Shown here: piece after piece, positions 25,017 through 33,856 of the stretch
Layout of the letters: each line of letters opens with the position of its first letter
Numbering within the stretch: position 1 is the first letter of the stretch
IMG/VR virus record: IMGVR_UViG_3300025641_000019
Coordinates: 1 to 39,859 of that record
Direction: 5' to 3' (one strand)
From: a virus
Length of the DNA stretch: 39,859 nucleotides
Program-made: the position numbers and the translations under genes
The notes under the pieces: generated by a model
Told to the model about the DNA's origin: nothing
Database searches by the model: none
Seen by the model: the letters and a program-made list of their open reading frames with translations, nothing else

Positions 25017-25520
25017 ATGATTATACCTGGACAGTCCCTGACTGCAGAGCCGAAGAATGCACCATATGAGAATCCACCTGAGATGAATACTGCAGAGGAT
25101 GCTATTATGTGGCATCTAACTCGCATGGTAGAAGATGAAAAGATGGAAGCATTAATTGATACTTTAGAACTAGGTCTGGATGTAGTAACTATTACAGAAG
25201 GTCTACTAAGAGGTGCAGTACTTGATGGAAGACATAGCATCGACATATCATTAGTTATAGCACCAGTTATACATGAGTTTATTGTAAGCTCTGCTGAGAA
25301 GGTTGGCATTGACTTTGATGAAGGTCTACCTGATAACTCAAAAGAACGTGAAGCAATCGAATACCAGATCAACGAAAAGAAAGCTAAAGACATGCTTGCT
25401 GAGTTAGATATGGAAGTTGAAGACGAAGAAGTTGAAGAGCCTATGCAAGAAGAGTTACCAATGGATATGCCTATGGAAGAACCTAAGGGTTTAATGGCTA
25501 GACGAGGAGAAGAGTTATGA
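25017..25520 (+). CDS. Conserved virion-region protein (helical, acidic)
   Basis: This 167-residue protein is preceded by AAAGGA. Residues 55-95 read LLRGAVLDGRHSIDISLVIAPVIHEFI in part, a segment I recall as conserved in cyanophage and other marine phage proteins of unknown function. The C-terminal third is Glu/Met/Pro-rich and ends GLMARRGEEL. No enzyme motif is present. It overlaps the next gene as ATGA. It is probably a virion internal or assembly factor, judged from its operon only. Confidence 0.6.
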   Translation: MIIPGQSLTAEPKNAPYENPPEMNTAEDAIMWHLTRMVEDEKMEALIDTLELGLDVVTITEGLLRGAVLDGRHSIDISLVIAPVIHEFIVSSAEKVGIDFDEGLPDNSKEREAIEYQINEKKAKDMLAELDMEVEDEEVEEPMQEELPMDMPMEEPKGLMARRGEEL

Positions 25521-27502
25521 GTTTCTGGGCAGGTGTAGCATCGGGCTTTAAAGACGCTAAGGCATCGAAGGCAGAGAAAGAAGAATTAGAAGCACGTAGA
25601 GCAGAACGTCAAGCTACCTTTGAATACAACAAGGGTAGAGACTTAAAGGCTGACGAAAGATATGAGAAAGACCAAGCAGAGAGCTTACGCAGATGGGAGC
25701 TTAACTATCAAGCTACTTTAGACAACACTAAGTCTAACAGAGAGTTCAGAGACAAGAAGTTTGAAACTGATCAGGCTAACATTGATCGTACTTTTACTAC
25801 TAATGAGCAGTGGAAGAACAAAGAATGGTCTCTAGGTATGGACAAATGGGACTTTACTAAAGACCAAGCTAAAGAAGCTACTGAACACTCTAACAAACTA
25901 TATAATATGGCATTAGACAAGTTTGAATACAGCCAAGATAGAGACGTGGTACAAGATGCACTTAACTTTAGAGCAGAGGCTAGAACAGTAGCTGAAGCAC
26001 TACGTGTTAGAGAAGCACAGACATTTAATGAAGAGTTAGCTACTAAGAACTTTGAGATGCGTGAAGAGCAATTCCAAGAACAGATGAGAGCAGCAGGTGT
26101 TTCTGAAGACTTAGCAAAGAGAGGTTTTGATCTTAAAGAACGTGCGGCTGATATGGCATATACACAAGCAGTTATAGAGATGATACCTGCATCCTTACTT
26201 GGTGCTTTATCAGGAGACAAAGGTAAAGCTGTACCTATTGGTTCTAAGACTACTGTAGCTGTGTCTAAGAAGTTTACTGCTAACTACAACACTCAGTTAA
26301 CTAAACAAGAACAAGAATCTCCATTCTTTAAAGCTGCTATATCTAGTCCTTCAGCACAAGCATCACTACAAGCTTTTGTAGATGCACAGGCTAAGAAGGG
26401 TAATGAGATAGAGTTGAATGAATTACCTCAGTACTTTAGTTACTTAGGTCAAGTAGAAGGTAAGAACAAGGAAGAAGCTCTAGAGATCGTAGAAGATATG
26501 ATGAAGGGTGATGGACTAAAAGACCCACAAGCTATGGCTAAAGGTTTACTGGTTCTTAAGAGTTATAGACCTACTGAAGAGTTGTTCCAACAAACAGGTG
26601 TACCTGTAGACGCTAATGAAGTTACTAAAGGTGAAGGCATTTGGAAGACTGCTATAGCTAACGAAGCTCGTATAGAGGTCGGTAAGATAACGGACGAAGC
26701 TAAGAAAGATAAAGTAGAAAGAGCATTAGCATTTATTAAGAAAGATTCAAATGATGCTAGAGGCTACCAGATACTAGCTGAGCTAAACTATGGTAAAAGC
26801 ATAATGTCTGAGTTTAACTTAGATAAGAACCCTCTTGTTCAGTCATTCTACCCAGAGGCTACAGAAGAAGATGAAGTTATTCTAGAAGAGGGTGGTTCTG
26901 GACTTACTAAACTTCCTCCAGAATCATCTACTGTCTTCTCATCTTTTGATGAAGCTAAAGCAGCTATTGATGGAGGTTTCACAGGTAAGTACTCTGTAGG
27001 TGGTAAAGCTTACAAGACTGCAGAACCTAAGTACCCTGACAATAAACCTGCAGGTATGCTATCTAATGATGCAGGTGATGAACTTGATATAGAAGATGCA
27101 CTTGCAGCTGACTTTGGTGAAGAGGCTAAGCTTAAAGAATCAGGTGCAGTAGAGAAGGTCTTTGATCAACAAGCAGAAGCTTTATCTACAATGGGTAAAG
27201 GTGTCTCTGAAGAACAAGCAGAAGGCAATAGACCTGGTGAGAAAGAAATAGATACAGAAACGTTTGTAGATAGATCATTCCAAGGTGAAGGTGATGAAGC
27301 TATGGACTTGTCAGAAGCTCCTACAGAGGTTGTTACTGACAAGATCATGGATGTTGTTGATGCTATACCTCCAAGAACACCTAAGAAGAATAGAAAAGAA
27401 TGGGCTATGAAGGAGTTTATGAAACGATACTCAAACGCTAACATCACACCAGAAGAGTTAGAAGTTAAAGTAGATACGTTCCTAGAATTCGCTAACCAGT
27501 AA
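25517..27502 (+). CDS. Internal virion protein, long coiled coil
   Basis: This 661-residue protein has residues 10-215 forming an uninterrupted charged coiled coil rich in Lys, Glu, Arg, Trp and Phe (repeated D-x-x-F/W-x-x-x-x-A/D spacing). A mixed helical region and an acidic, Pro-containing C-terminal third follow. The size and place next to a >1200-residue partner match the T7 gp15-gp16 arrangement of ejection proteins that build the trans-envelope channel. Sequence-level similarity to gp15 is not evident to me. Confidence 0.68.
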   Translation: MSFWAGVASGFKDAKASKAEKEELEARRAERQATFEYNKGRDLKADERYEKDQAESLRRWELNYQATLDNTKSNREFRDKKFETDQANIDRTFTTNEQWKNKEWSLGMDKWDFTKDQAKEATEHSNKLYNMALDKFEYSQDRDVVQDALNFRAEARTVAEALRVREAQTFNEELATKNFEMREEQFQEQMRAAGVSEDLAKRGFDLKERAADMAYTQAVIEMIPASLLGALSGDKGKAVPIGSKTTVAVSKKFTANYNTQLTKQEQESPFFKAAISSPSAQASLQAFVDAQAKKGNEIELNELPQYFSYLGQVEGKNKEEALEIVEDMMKGDGLKDPQAMAKGLLVLKSYRPTEELFQQTGVPVDANEVTKGEGIWKTAIANEARIEVGKITDEAKKDKVERALAFIKKDSNDARGYQILAELNYGKSIMSEFNLDKNPLVQSFYPEATEEDEVILEEGGSGLTKLPPESSTVFSSFDEAKAAIDGGFTGKYSVGGKAYKTAEPKYPDNKPAGMLSNDAGDELDIEDALAADFGEEAKLKESGAVEKVFDQQAEALSTMGKGVSEEQAEGNRPGEKEIDTETFVDRSFQGEGDEAMDLSEAPTEVVTDKIMDVVDAIPPRTPKKNRKEWAMKEFMKRYSNANITPEELEVKVDTFLEFANQ

Positions 27503-27513
27503 AGGATTATAAC

Positions 27514-30500
27514 ATGCCGGCAAGAGCACCTATTGGATTAGAAACAGCACAAGATAGACTAGAAAGACTAAACAATCCAGTCATACAGCAGTCCACTGAC
27601 TTAGATGTACCTGAGTGGGCTGTGTCTGATGAGCCTGAGATACCCTCAGAGCCCCAAAGAGCACCCGTAGAAGCCGAGGAGACACCTTCTTGGGCTATAC
27701 CTGACTCAGAGGAAGAGGAAGTACCTAGTTGGGCTATTTCTGATGACTCTTCTCCTAGCGTAGATGTGCAAATGTCTAGTATGTTAGATGAGGATGGACT
27801 AGTTAAACTACCTACAGGTGTTGAAGCCTTTACATATTCACAAGATGATATGTCTCTACGTGATGAACTATTCAATCCTATCAACGACTTTGTTAAGTCT
27901 AGGTATGGTATACAAGCTATTGAGAATAGAAGTAGAGAAGAGATTGTAGATACATTCCTTAATAACAGACGAGGAGTATCTGCAGGTAACTCTATTAAAG
28001 CTATAGCCGAAGTTGATTGGCTAATGGATGCTAAGAAAGACCCTGAGAAACTACTAACAGCAGGTAAAGCCTACTCTATCTTTGAGAAGATGGAAGGTTT
28101 AACTGGTGAAGGTGTCACTTGGAGTGAGTTCGGAGAAGGTATTAAGGACTATGTAGGTTCTGTTATACTTGACCCTGTAAACTTAGTAGGTGGATTTATA
28201 GGTAAAGCTGTAGGTGGTACTGCAGTTAAGACTTCTGTTATGACTGCTGAGAAGCTAGCTATGAAAGAAGTAACTAAACAATTAATGGCAGGTGCTTCTA
28301 AAGAGATAGCCGCTAAAGCAGGTACTAAGGTACTTAAAGCAGCATCTAAAGTAGCTACTGTTAATGCTACTAAAGAAGTAGCTGAGTTCTCTGCTAAGAT
28401 GGCAGCTAACAAAGGTCTAAAGAAAGTACTTAATAAAGGTGCACTTAAAGAGATAGCTACTGTAACAGCATTTGATGCGGCTACAAATGGTGGCTTTGAG
28501 TACCTATATCAACGTGCATTAGTAGACACTAACGTACAAGAAGAGATCAGCACAACTGCTGTAGGTATTGCTGCCTTATCAGCTATGGCTATGGGTACAG
28601 TACAAGCAGGTGTAGTTCTTAAACGTGGTTCATCTGACACCGCTCTTATTACTGAGACTGTAAAGAAGGTATCTCCTAAACAGATAGCTAAAGAAATGCA
28701 AGATGCTATCAAGTCTTTTGTAGAGAAAGAACCAGAAGGTACAACTACTTGGTTACAGAAGGTTAAAGCAGGGGATGATATCACTAAAGGTGATACTGAC
28801 TTCTTTATTGATGTACTACTAGGTATACACAAAGGCGAAGGTGAGAACAACCTCAAAGGTCTAGCACAGATCATGCAAGAAGGTGGTTACTTATTTAGTA
28901 AACGTGATGACAATGATAAGATATCAAACTGGATAGCTGACTTTATGAAAGAAGAGCTAGACCAAACTGATATTGATGGTATTATGAAAGCATTTGGTGG
29001 TAAAGCTAAACGTAAGAATACTAAGATTACACCAGAAACATTTGGTGATTCATTCTCCTCTAAGATGAATGCAAGTGCTCGTAGCATGAACAGTGTTATG
29101 CAAGTTGCTAAGAGATTAGATGTTAATGTAGAAGACTTAGACATGGATAGCTTTATGAAAGAAGCTTTAGACTTAAACCTTATGGATGACATTATCCTAC
29201 AGAAAGATAAGTTTAAACCAAGAGGTGCTGTTGCATCTAACATATCTGAGCTTCAGAATAAGTTTATTAGATCATTAGTTTCACACCCATCTACTTCTAT
29301 CTTAAACGTATTAGGTTATGGAGCAGCAGCAGGTTTAGATATATCTACTGATGTAACATTAGCTTTGTATAAAGGTGGTAAAGGTACATTCCAATCAGTA
29401 CTAGGGTTTGCAGATGCAGGTGCTAAGAACACTTATGTAGCTAAGCAACTACTACTAGCTTCTAAAGACCGTGTTAAGTTTGCATTTGATAATGATATGA
29501 CATATGCGGCTTATAAGAGTGCACTACAGAATAACACTGGTGCTTTAGATAAACTTAACCGTACATTGTCTGGTGGTGTTGAGATTAGTAACACTGTAGA
29601 TCAGATGACTACACTAGGTAAAGGTTCTTTCTTACAAGACAAATCAGACAGTGTTATCAATGCTGTTCAAAGAGCTACATTCGTTAATGCTCAAGATGCT
29701 TACACTAAGTCTCAAGACTATGTAGGACAGATGAACAAGCAACTAAGACTTAAGTTTGGTAAGAGTTGGAATGAGTTCTACAATAGCCCAGAAGCTGTTA
29801 AGATCATGGCTACTAAAGAATACAAGCAAATGGAAATGGATGCTGTAGCTAAGACTATGGAGAATACATTCTCTAAGTCATACAAGAACCGTACTAAACT
29901 AGGTGAGCTTGCAGGTTTCGTAGAAGATGCACGTAACATCCCAGGTCTTGGTTTCATGGTTCCGTTTGGTAGGTTCTTTAACAACACTATAGACTTCGGT
30001 ATCAAGAATACACCAGTACTTAACATAGCAGTTAAGAAGGTTAGTGGTAAGTATAATGATGTACCTATAGAGGAACTAGCGGCAAGAGGTGCTGTGGTTA
30101 CTGGTTTAGTATACACAATGGCTCAAGACGAACAAGAGAACCGTAAAGCAGGTCTAGGGTTATATGATAACATCGTAGATGGTCAAGTTGTATCACAACA
30201 GTATGATTATCCTATCTCCTTATTCAAAGCAGCTGCTCGTGTAGTATCATACCACATGGCAGGTGAAGAAGTTCCAGAAGAGATACTAGCACAGATTGGT
30301 AAAGACTTTGGTGGAGGTGGCCTAACACGTAACCTTACTAAGACTACTGGTGAGATTGCTGACTTCACAATGGCTATTCTTAAAGGTGAGATAGACAACG
30401 CTTACGATGAAGGTTTGAATGTTGTAACAGAGATATCTGCACAAGCTATATCAGGTTTTGTTAGACCTCTAGAGCCTATTGATACTGCATTTGGTTTGTT

Positions 30501-31167
30501 CATGGACATAGATCAAAGCCCTAAAGACTTAAAGCAGATAGAAGGTAGACTAAATAGAACTATCGCTGAGTCATTCAAGTACGTTGATTCCTTTACTGAC
30601 TTCTTGAGCACAGGTGAAGGTATGCCAACTAAACAATCTTCAGCTGCAGGTGAGACTAAGCAACAGTCTGCTAAGAACGTAGGTGTTAGAACTGTAGAGT
30701 TAACAAACACACAACGTATTATGAACCTAATGGGATTAGACCAATGGAAGATTAATGCTCCTTTGTCTAAGGACAAGAAGCGAATGATACCAGAGGCTGT
30801 TAATGAGTACCAACGTCAGATGTATCAGTCTATAGAAGCATGGTCTACTACAAAGATGGAAAGTATGAAGTTCCGTAATCTACCACAAGATGAACTACGC
30901 ATTATATGGAAAGATAAGTTGAAGGAAGTTAAAGAATTAACTAAGCTTCGATTGGTAACGAGATATGACGGAACAGGCACAACGTTACGCAGTCAGTATG
31001 ACCTAGTGTCTAAGTTTGCAGCTAATGATATTAAGAAAGCTATGGCAGACCTAGAGTTAGGTGATAACATGGGTGATCTTAGTGAAGGTCAATTAATGTT
31101 GATTGATGCAGAGTTAAACAATGCTGAGACAATCAAACGAATGAGAATGGACCCAACCAACTTCTAG
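27514..31167 (+). CDS. Large internal virion (ejection) protein
   Basis: This is the largest gene of the window (1217 residues) and the last late gene, preceded by AAAGGATTATAAC. The N-terminal 80 residues are acidic and hold three copies of a short motif (VPEWAVSDE at 32-40, TPSWAIPDS at 57-65, VPSWAISDD at 70-78). Residues 210-385 are Ala-rich amphipathic and partly hydrophobic helices (e.g. GIAALSAMAMGTVQAGVVL), suited to membrane insertion. The rest is helical and Lys-rich. T7 gp16 is of comparable length but carries an N-terminal transglycosylase, absent here; the separate lysozyme-like protein from 24351 may supply it. Confidence 0.75.
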   Translation: MPARAPIGLETAQDRLERLNNPVIQQSTDLDVPEWAVSDEPEIPSEPQRAPVEAEETPSWAIPDSEEEEVPSWAISDDSSPSVDVQMSSMLDEDGLVKLPTGVEAFTYSQDDMSLRDELFNPINDFVKSRYGIQAIENRSREEIVDTFLNNRRGVSAGNSIKAIAEVDWLMDAKKDPEKLLTAGKAYSIFEKMEGLTGEGVTWSEFGEGIKDYVGSVILDPVNLVGGFIGKAVGGTAVKTSVMTAEKLAMKEVTKQLMAGASKEIAAKAGTKVLKAASKVATVNATKEVAEFSAKMAANKGLKKVLNKGALKEIATVTAFDAATNGGFEYLYQRALVDTNVQEEISTTAVGIAALSAMAMGTVQAGVVLKRGSSDTALITETVKKVSPKQIAKEMQDAIKSFVEKEPEGTTTWLQKVKAGDDITKGDTDFFIDVLLGIHKGEGENNLKGLAQIMQEGGYLFSKRDDNDKISNWIADFMKEELDQTDIDGIMKAFGGKAKRKNTKITPETFGDSFSSKMNASARSMNSVMQVAKRLDVNVEDLDMDSFMKEALDLNLMDDIILQKDKFKPRGAVASNISELQNKFIRSLVSHPSTSILNVLGYGAAAGLDISTDVTLALYKGGKGTFQSVLGFADAGAKNTYVAKQLLLASKDRVKFAFDNDMTYAAYKSALQNNTGALDKLNRTLSGGVEISNTVDQMTTLGKGSFLQDKSDSVINAVQRATFVNAQDAYTKSQDYVGQMNKQLRLKFGKSWNEFYNSPEAVKIMATKEYKQMEMDAVAKTMENTFSKSYKNRTKLGELAGFVEDARNIPGLGFMVPFGRFFNNTIDFGIKNTPVLNIAVKKVSGKYNDVPIEELAARGAVVTGLVYTMAQDEQENRKAGLGLYDNIVDGQVVSQQYDYPISLFKAAARVVSYHMAGEEVPEEILAQIGKDFGGGGLTRNLTKTTGEIADFTMAILKGEIDNAYDEGLNVVTEISAQAISGFVRPLEPIDTAFGLFMDIDQSPKDLKQIEGRLNRTIAESFKYVDSFTDFLSTGEGMPTKQSSAAGETKQQSAKNVGVRTVELTNTQRIMNLMGLDQWKINAPLSKDKKRMIPEAVNEYQRQMYQSIEAWSTTKMESMKFRNLPQDELRIIWKDKLKEVKELTKLRLVTRYDGTGTTLRSQYDLVSKFAANDIKKAMADLELGDNMGDLSEGQLMLIDAELNNAETIKRMRMDPTNF

Positions 31168-31176
31168 ACAAAGAAA

Positions 31177-31208
31177 AACCCCCAACAGTAATTAAACTGA
31201 AGGGGGTT
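31177..31208. terminator. Bidirectional terminator between convergent arms
   Basis: AACCCCC (31177-31183) pairs with GGGGGTT (31202-31208), and CAGT/ACTG pairs inside around AATTAA. Read on the minus strand the stem is followed by TTTTTCTTT, a good U-tract; on the plus strand it is followed only by AAGTTTAG. It separates the late (+) and early (-) transcripts. Confidence 0.85.
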
Positions 31209-31218
31209 AAGTTTAGTC

Positions 31219-31455
31219 TTACTTATTATATCGAAGCAGGAGGTCCACATACCTGTATGCTTCATCGACGAGTTCTTGTGCTCGACTTGATCTGTTGGAG
31301 ACTAACAGTCCTGCTAGGACAGAAGCTGCTAGCTGTTCCCTGTGAGAGGAGAGGCTCTTAGGAACGCTCTCAACAGATGTCTCTTTCAACTTAATAAAGG
31401 CTTTAGCCTCTTGTTCCAGACTAGGAGCAGGGGGCTTTTTGCGTTTGGTGGTCAT
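31219..31455 (-). CDS. Small basic protein, last gene of early arm
   Basis: The chosen start is the ATG at 31455, with AAAGGA about ten bases upstream. An in-frame ATG at 31515 lies within the -35 element and is rejected. The 78-residue product has a basic N-terminus (TTKRKKPPAP), a helix, and a SSHREQLAASVLAGLLV segment followed by an amphipathic helix. No family is recognised. It has its own promoter and is followed directly by the convergent terminator, so it can be expressed as a short separate transcript. Confidence 0.55.
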   Translation of the reverse strand: MTTKRKKPPAPSLEQEAKAFIKLKETSVESVPKSLSSHREQLAASVLAGLLVSNRSSRAQELVDEAYRYVDLLLRYNK

Positions 31456-31486
31456 GTTAACATATTCCTTTAATTGAATATAAGGA

Positions 31487-31515
31487 AGTGTACCATAAGT
31501 ACACCCCTTTGTCAA
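31487..31515 (-). promoter_or_regulatory. Sigma-70 type promoter for the 31455 gene
   Basis: On the minus strand: TTGACA (31515-31510), 17-bp spacer, TACACT (31492-31487) with extended TGG. It begins right after the ClpP-like stop codon. Confidence 0.7.
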
Positions 31516-31518
31516 GTC

Positions 31519-32139
31519 CTAATATGTATTAACTATCTCATCTACAATACCATGTTTGATGCACTCTTCTGGAGTTAACCATTCATCAGTAGGATGTAAA
31601 AGATGTTTGCGTATATACTTCTCAGACTTCTTAGTACATTTCTTATAGTGATTGACCATACGATCTCCTGCTAGGTCAAACTCTTTAATCATTGCGTGTA
31701 GTTCATGTTCTTTACCTTTAGAACCCCAAGCATATTGATGTGACATAACAGACGTGTTGTGGGTTAGTAGTCGTCTATCTCCTGCCATTATAGTTAGTAC
31801 GCCGCATGAAGCTACTAGACCTTTACCTATTGTTACTATAGGTATCTCTGACATCTTCATAGCATCAATAAGGTGGAAGGCTGAGTGTACTGAACCTCCA
31901 GGACTATTGATAACTAATGTAATCTGATCTGGTCTAACATCTTCTGGCATTAAGTTGTATTCGTATATAGCAGCTACTAGAGGCATGATCTTCTCTTGAT
32001 CAAACTTATCTACTAACATTAACATACCGTGTTCCCTCAGGTATGAACCTGGAGGCAGCATAGTAGTCTCTGGTTTATCTTCAGCAACTATCTTAGTTGT
32101 TTCTTTGATAGTCTTCTTTGCCATTTCCATTATAGTCAT
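31519..32139 (-). CDS. ClpP-family serine protease, cytoplasmic
   Basis: The ATG at 32139 overlaps the preceding TAA and has AAGGAGG at ideal spacing; ATG 32145 is too close to it. The 206-residue product has the ClpP/crotonase fold signatures: INSPGGSVHSAFHLIDAM (78-95) for the oxyanion region, candidate nucleophile S111 in GLVASCGVLTIMAG and H134 in SVMSHQYAWG. The C-terminal handle has KKSEKYIRKHL and TPEECIKHGIVDEI. The ClpP catalytic Asp position (usually in 'I-x-R-D') reads IRKH, so the third triad residue is unclear. It probably degrades or processes proteins, perhaps with a host Clp ATPase. It is encoded in tandem with an exported paralogue-like protein. Confidence 0.85.
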   Translation of the reverse strand: MTIMEMAKKTIKETTKIVAEDKPETTMLPPGSYLREHGMLMLVDKFDQEKIMPLVAAIYEYNLMPEDVRPDQITLVINSPGGSVHSAFHLIDAMKMSEIPIVTIGKGLVASCGVLTIMAGDRRLLTHNTSVMSHQYAWGSKGKEHELHAMIKEFDLAGDRMVNHYKKCTKKSEKYIRKHLLHPTDEWLTPEECIKHGIVDEIVNTY

Positions 32140-32783
32140 TACCATCCTCCTTGTAAAAGTCTTAGTCTTAATGGGCTGTATATTCTATCTGCTACAAAGT
32201 TCTTAGGTAGGTCAATGAACTTACCGAAGTCATTGTCTTTCATTTCAAATAGTGTTAAGTCTTTCTGACTAAGTATTAAGAAGTCATCTTTACTAGTCAT
32301 CTGTGAGATAAGTAAACCTAGTTGTCCTGTGTATCCCATCTTGAAGTGATAGATACTTTCTATAGTACCGAACATCTGACCTATCTTCATACCGTGGTTG
32401 TAGTCTTTACTGTTTTGCTTTGTCCAAGCTACATGAAACCCCATGATACCGTAGTTAAACTTGTACTTACCGCCTAGGAAGGCAACAGCACAAGCACTGA
32501 GACACGAATCTCCTCTGCGTATAACTGTTGACATCTTGTTCTTGTTGATGGTGTAACCTAAGTTATAACCTTCAAGAGCTGAACCCCCTGGACTATTAAG
32601 ACGCAGAGACTTGATACCTGTTCTATCTATAACTCTCTGTAGATTCTTGTAGTCTCCATCCATTAACCTACCCTCTATCTTTATCTGAGAAGAGGTATAG
32701 GTGATGTTAGCTGAGTGAGCAGTCATTGGAACACTAATAGCTAAAGCTAGTGCTACAAATATTACTGTTACTACATATTTCAT
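32139..32783 (-). CDS. Exported ClpP-like serine protease (periplasmic type)
   Basis: The ATG overlaps the upstream stop as ATGA. Residues 1-25 are a clear Sec signal peptide (Lys2, a hydrophobic core FVALALAISV, cleavage near TAHSA). The mature part has RLNSPGGSALEGYNLG (61-76), candidate nucleophile S96 in GDSCLSACAVAFLGG and H117 in IMGFHVAW, the pattern of bacterial periplasmic ClpP-like proteins (COG3904 type). The two Cys flanking Ser96 (C94, C98) are typical of that group. It acts in the periplasm if exported. Such an enzyme in a lytic phage replication arm is unusual; the substrate is unknown. Confidence 0.8.
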   Translation of the reverse strand: MKYVVTVIFVALALAISVPMTAHSANITYTSSQIKIEGRLMDGDYKNLQRVIDRTGIKSLRLNSPGGSALEGYNLGYTINKNKMSTVIRRGDSCLSACAVAFLGGKYKFNYGIMGFHVAWTKQNSKDYNHGMKIGQMFGTIESIYHFKMGYTGQLGLLISQMTSKDDFLILSQKDLTLFEMKDNDFGKFIDLPKNFVADRIYSPLRLRLLQGGW

Positions 32784-33109
32784 AACTTGTCTTTTCCTTT
32801 CAAGTGATTAATCCTCATTTCTGAGTAACGCATAACCTTCTCTAAATCAATAATCTCTGACTCGATCATGTCCTTACCTTCGTAAGACTTGAACCCTGCC
32901 CTGACTACATACTTAATTATGTTGCCTCTCCAGAACTCAAACTTGTTACGCATTATAAATTCAATGGGCTCTATTACCCAACGTGAGTAGTGTTGTGGTT
33001 CTCTCACTATTTCTTCATTCTTCTTCTTAGCCATAGTCTTCTCTCCGCATAATTTACATTTAAAACCTTTTAGTGTGCTGTCTCCGCACCATGAACATTT
33101 GGGCATCAT
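32780..33109 (-). CDS. DUF3310-type protein with N-terminal zinc ribbon (T7 gp1.7-like nucleotide kinase family)
   Basis: The start ATG overlaps the phoH stop (ATGA). Residues 1-25 have C5-x2-C8 and C18-x2-C21, a zinc-ribbon knuckle pair. Residues about 40-105 match DUF3310: QHYSRWVIEPIEFI, FWRGNIIKYVVRAG and DLEKVMRYSEM. In T7, gp1.7 of this family acts as a nucleoside mono-/diphosphate kinase, so a dNTP-supply role fits the neighbouring NrdJ and MazG. The zinc ribbon fused in front is the unusual part. Confidence 0.78.
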   Translation of the reverse strand: MMPKCSWCGDSTLKGFKCKLCGEKTMAKKKNEEIVREPQHYSRWVIEPIEFIMRNKFEFWRGNIIKYVVRAGFKSYEGKDMIESEIIDLEKVMRYSEMRINHLKGKDKL

Positions 33110-33810
33110 ATCTTTTCTGCATAGAATACCTTAACCCATTGTGCACAGATATCTGATCTTACGATATCGTCTAGTGTGAACTCAACTATAGGTACTGGTA
33201 AGCAATGTTTCTTAGCTAGGTGAGTAATCTTAGTTAAGCCCTCGCCATCCTTTAGATCAGTCTGTTGGACATCTCCATTAAGAACGATAGTAGAACCTTC
33301 TCCTACTCTAGTCAGTAGCATCTTGAGTTCGTGTGTAGTTATATTCTGAGCCTCATCACAGATGATGAAAGCGTTGTCGAATGAACGTCCTCTCATCATT
33401 GCTAGAGGAGCCATATCAATGTTACCGTTCTTGATACCTGTCTCAACAGCACCTCGTCCTAGGTGTTTGATCAGTACATCAATAACTGGTAGACCCCAAG
33501 GAGCTACCTTCTCTCCCAAGTCTCCAGGGAGAATACCTATTTCTCTGCCAACAGATACCATAGGACGTGTAATAACAATCTTATCTATATCTTTCTTTGT
33601 ATACAGATCAGCCGCTACTGTAGTAGTAACGTAAGTCTTACCTGTACCTGCAGGACCAAATACTATTACTTGACATGATGTCTTAATAGCGTCAATCAAT
33701 AGCTTCTGGTTTTCATTCTTAGGCAGGATACCAGAGGTGCTTTTGTTAGCCGCACCCTTGTACTTAGTCTCTCGTTTCTTACTCTTAGTCTTTGGTTTTT
33801 GTTGAGTCAT
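33106..33810 (-). CDS. phoH: PhoH-like ATPase
   Basis: The ATG at 33810 has AGGAG upstream; the in-frame TTG at 33840 lies in the leader hairpin and is rejected. The 234-residue product has Walker A GPAGTGKT at 52-59, TRPMVSVGREIGILPG around 81-96, Walker B FIICDEAQN with D152 and E153, and GDVQQTDL (sensor region). It belongs to the short PhoH form common in marine phages; biochemical studies of PhoH proteins point to RNA binding or helicase-like ATPase activity, not simply phosphate starvation. It is followed by a coupled cluster ending in two ClpP-like genes. Confidence 0.93.
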   Translation of the reverse strand: MTQQKPKTKSKKRETKYKGAANKSTSGILPKNENQKLLIDAIKTSCQVIVFGPAGTGKTYVTTTVAADLYTKKDIDKIVITRPMVSVGREIGILPGDLGEKVAPWGLPVIDVLIKHLGRGAVETGIKNGNIDMAPLAMMRGRSFDNAFIICDEAQNITTHELKMLLTRVGEGSTIVLNGDVQQTDLKDGEGLTKITHLAKKHCLPVPIVEFTLDDIVRSDICAQWVKVFYAEKI

Positions 33811-33831
33811 AATCTCTCCTGTTAAATGAAA

Positions 33832-33855
33832 AGGGAGCAACCGAAGCCACTCCCT
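33832..33855 (-). terminator. UUCG-capped hairpin in phoH leader (terminator / 5' stabiliser)
   Basis: Minus strand: AGGGAGTGGC, TTCG loop, then GTTGCTCCCT, with all ten pairs formed (three G-T), followed by TTTTCATTT. A C(UUCG)G tetraloop is exceptionally stable. It lies between the NrdJ stop and the PhoH start. Confidence 0.7.
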
Positions 33856-33856
33856 A

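Noticed and set aside
31456-31515. Longer version of the last minus-strand gene from ATG 31515
   Set aside because: It would start inside the -35 hexamer of its own promoter and has no ribosome site.
33811-33840. Longer phoH start at a TTG in the hairpin
   Set aside because: The ATG at 33810 has an AGGAG at proper distance, while the TTG would be buried in a stable stem.
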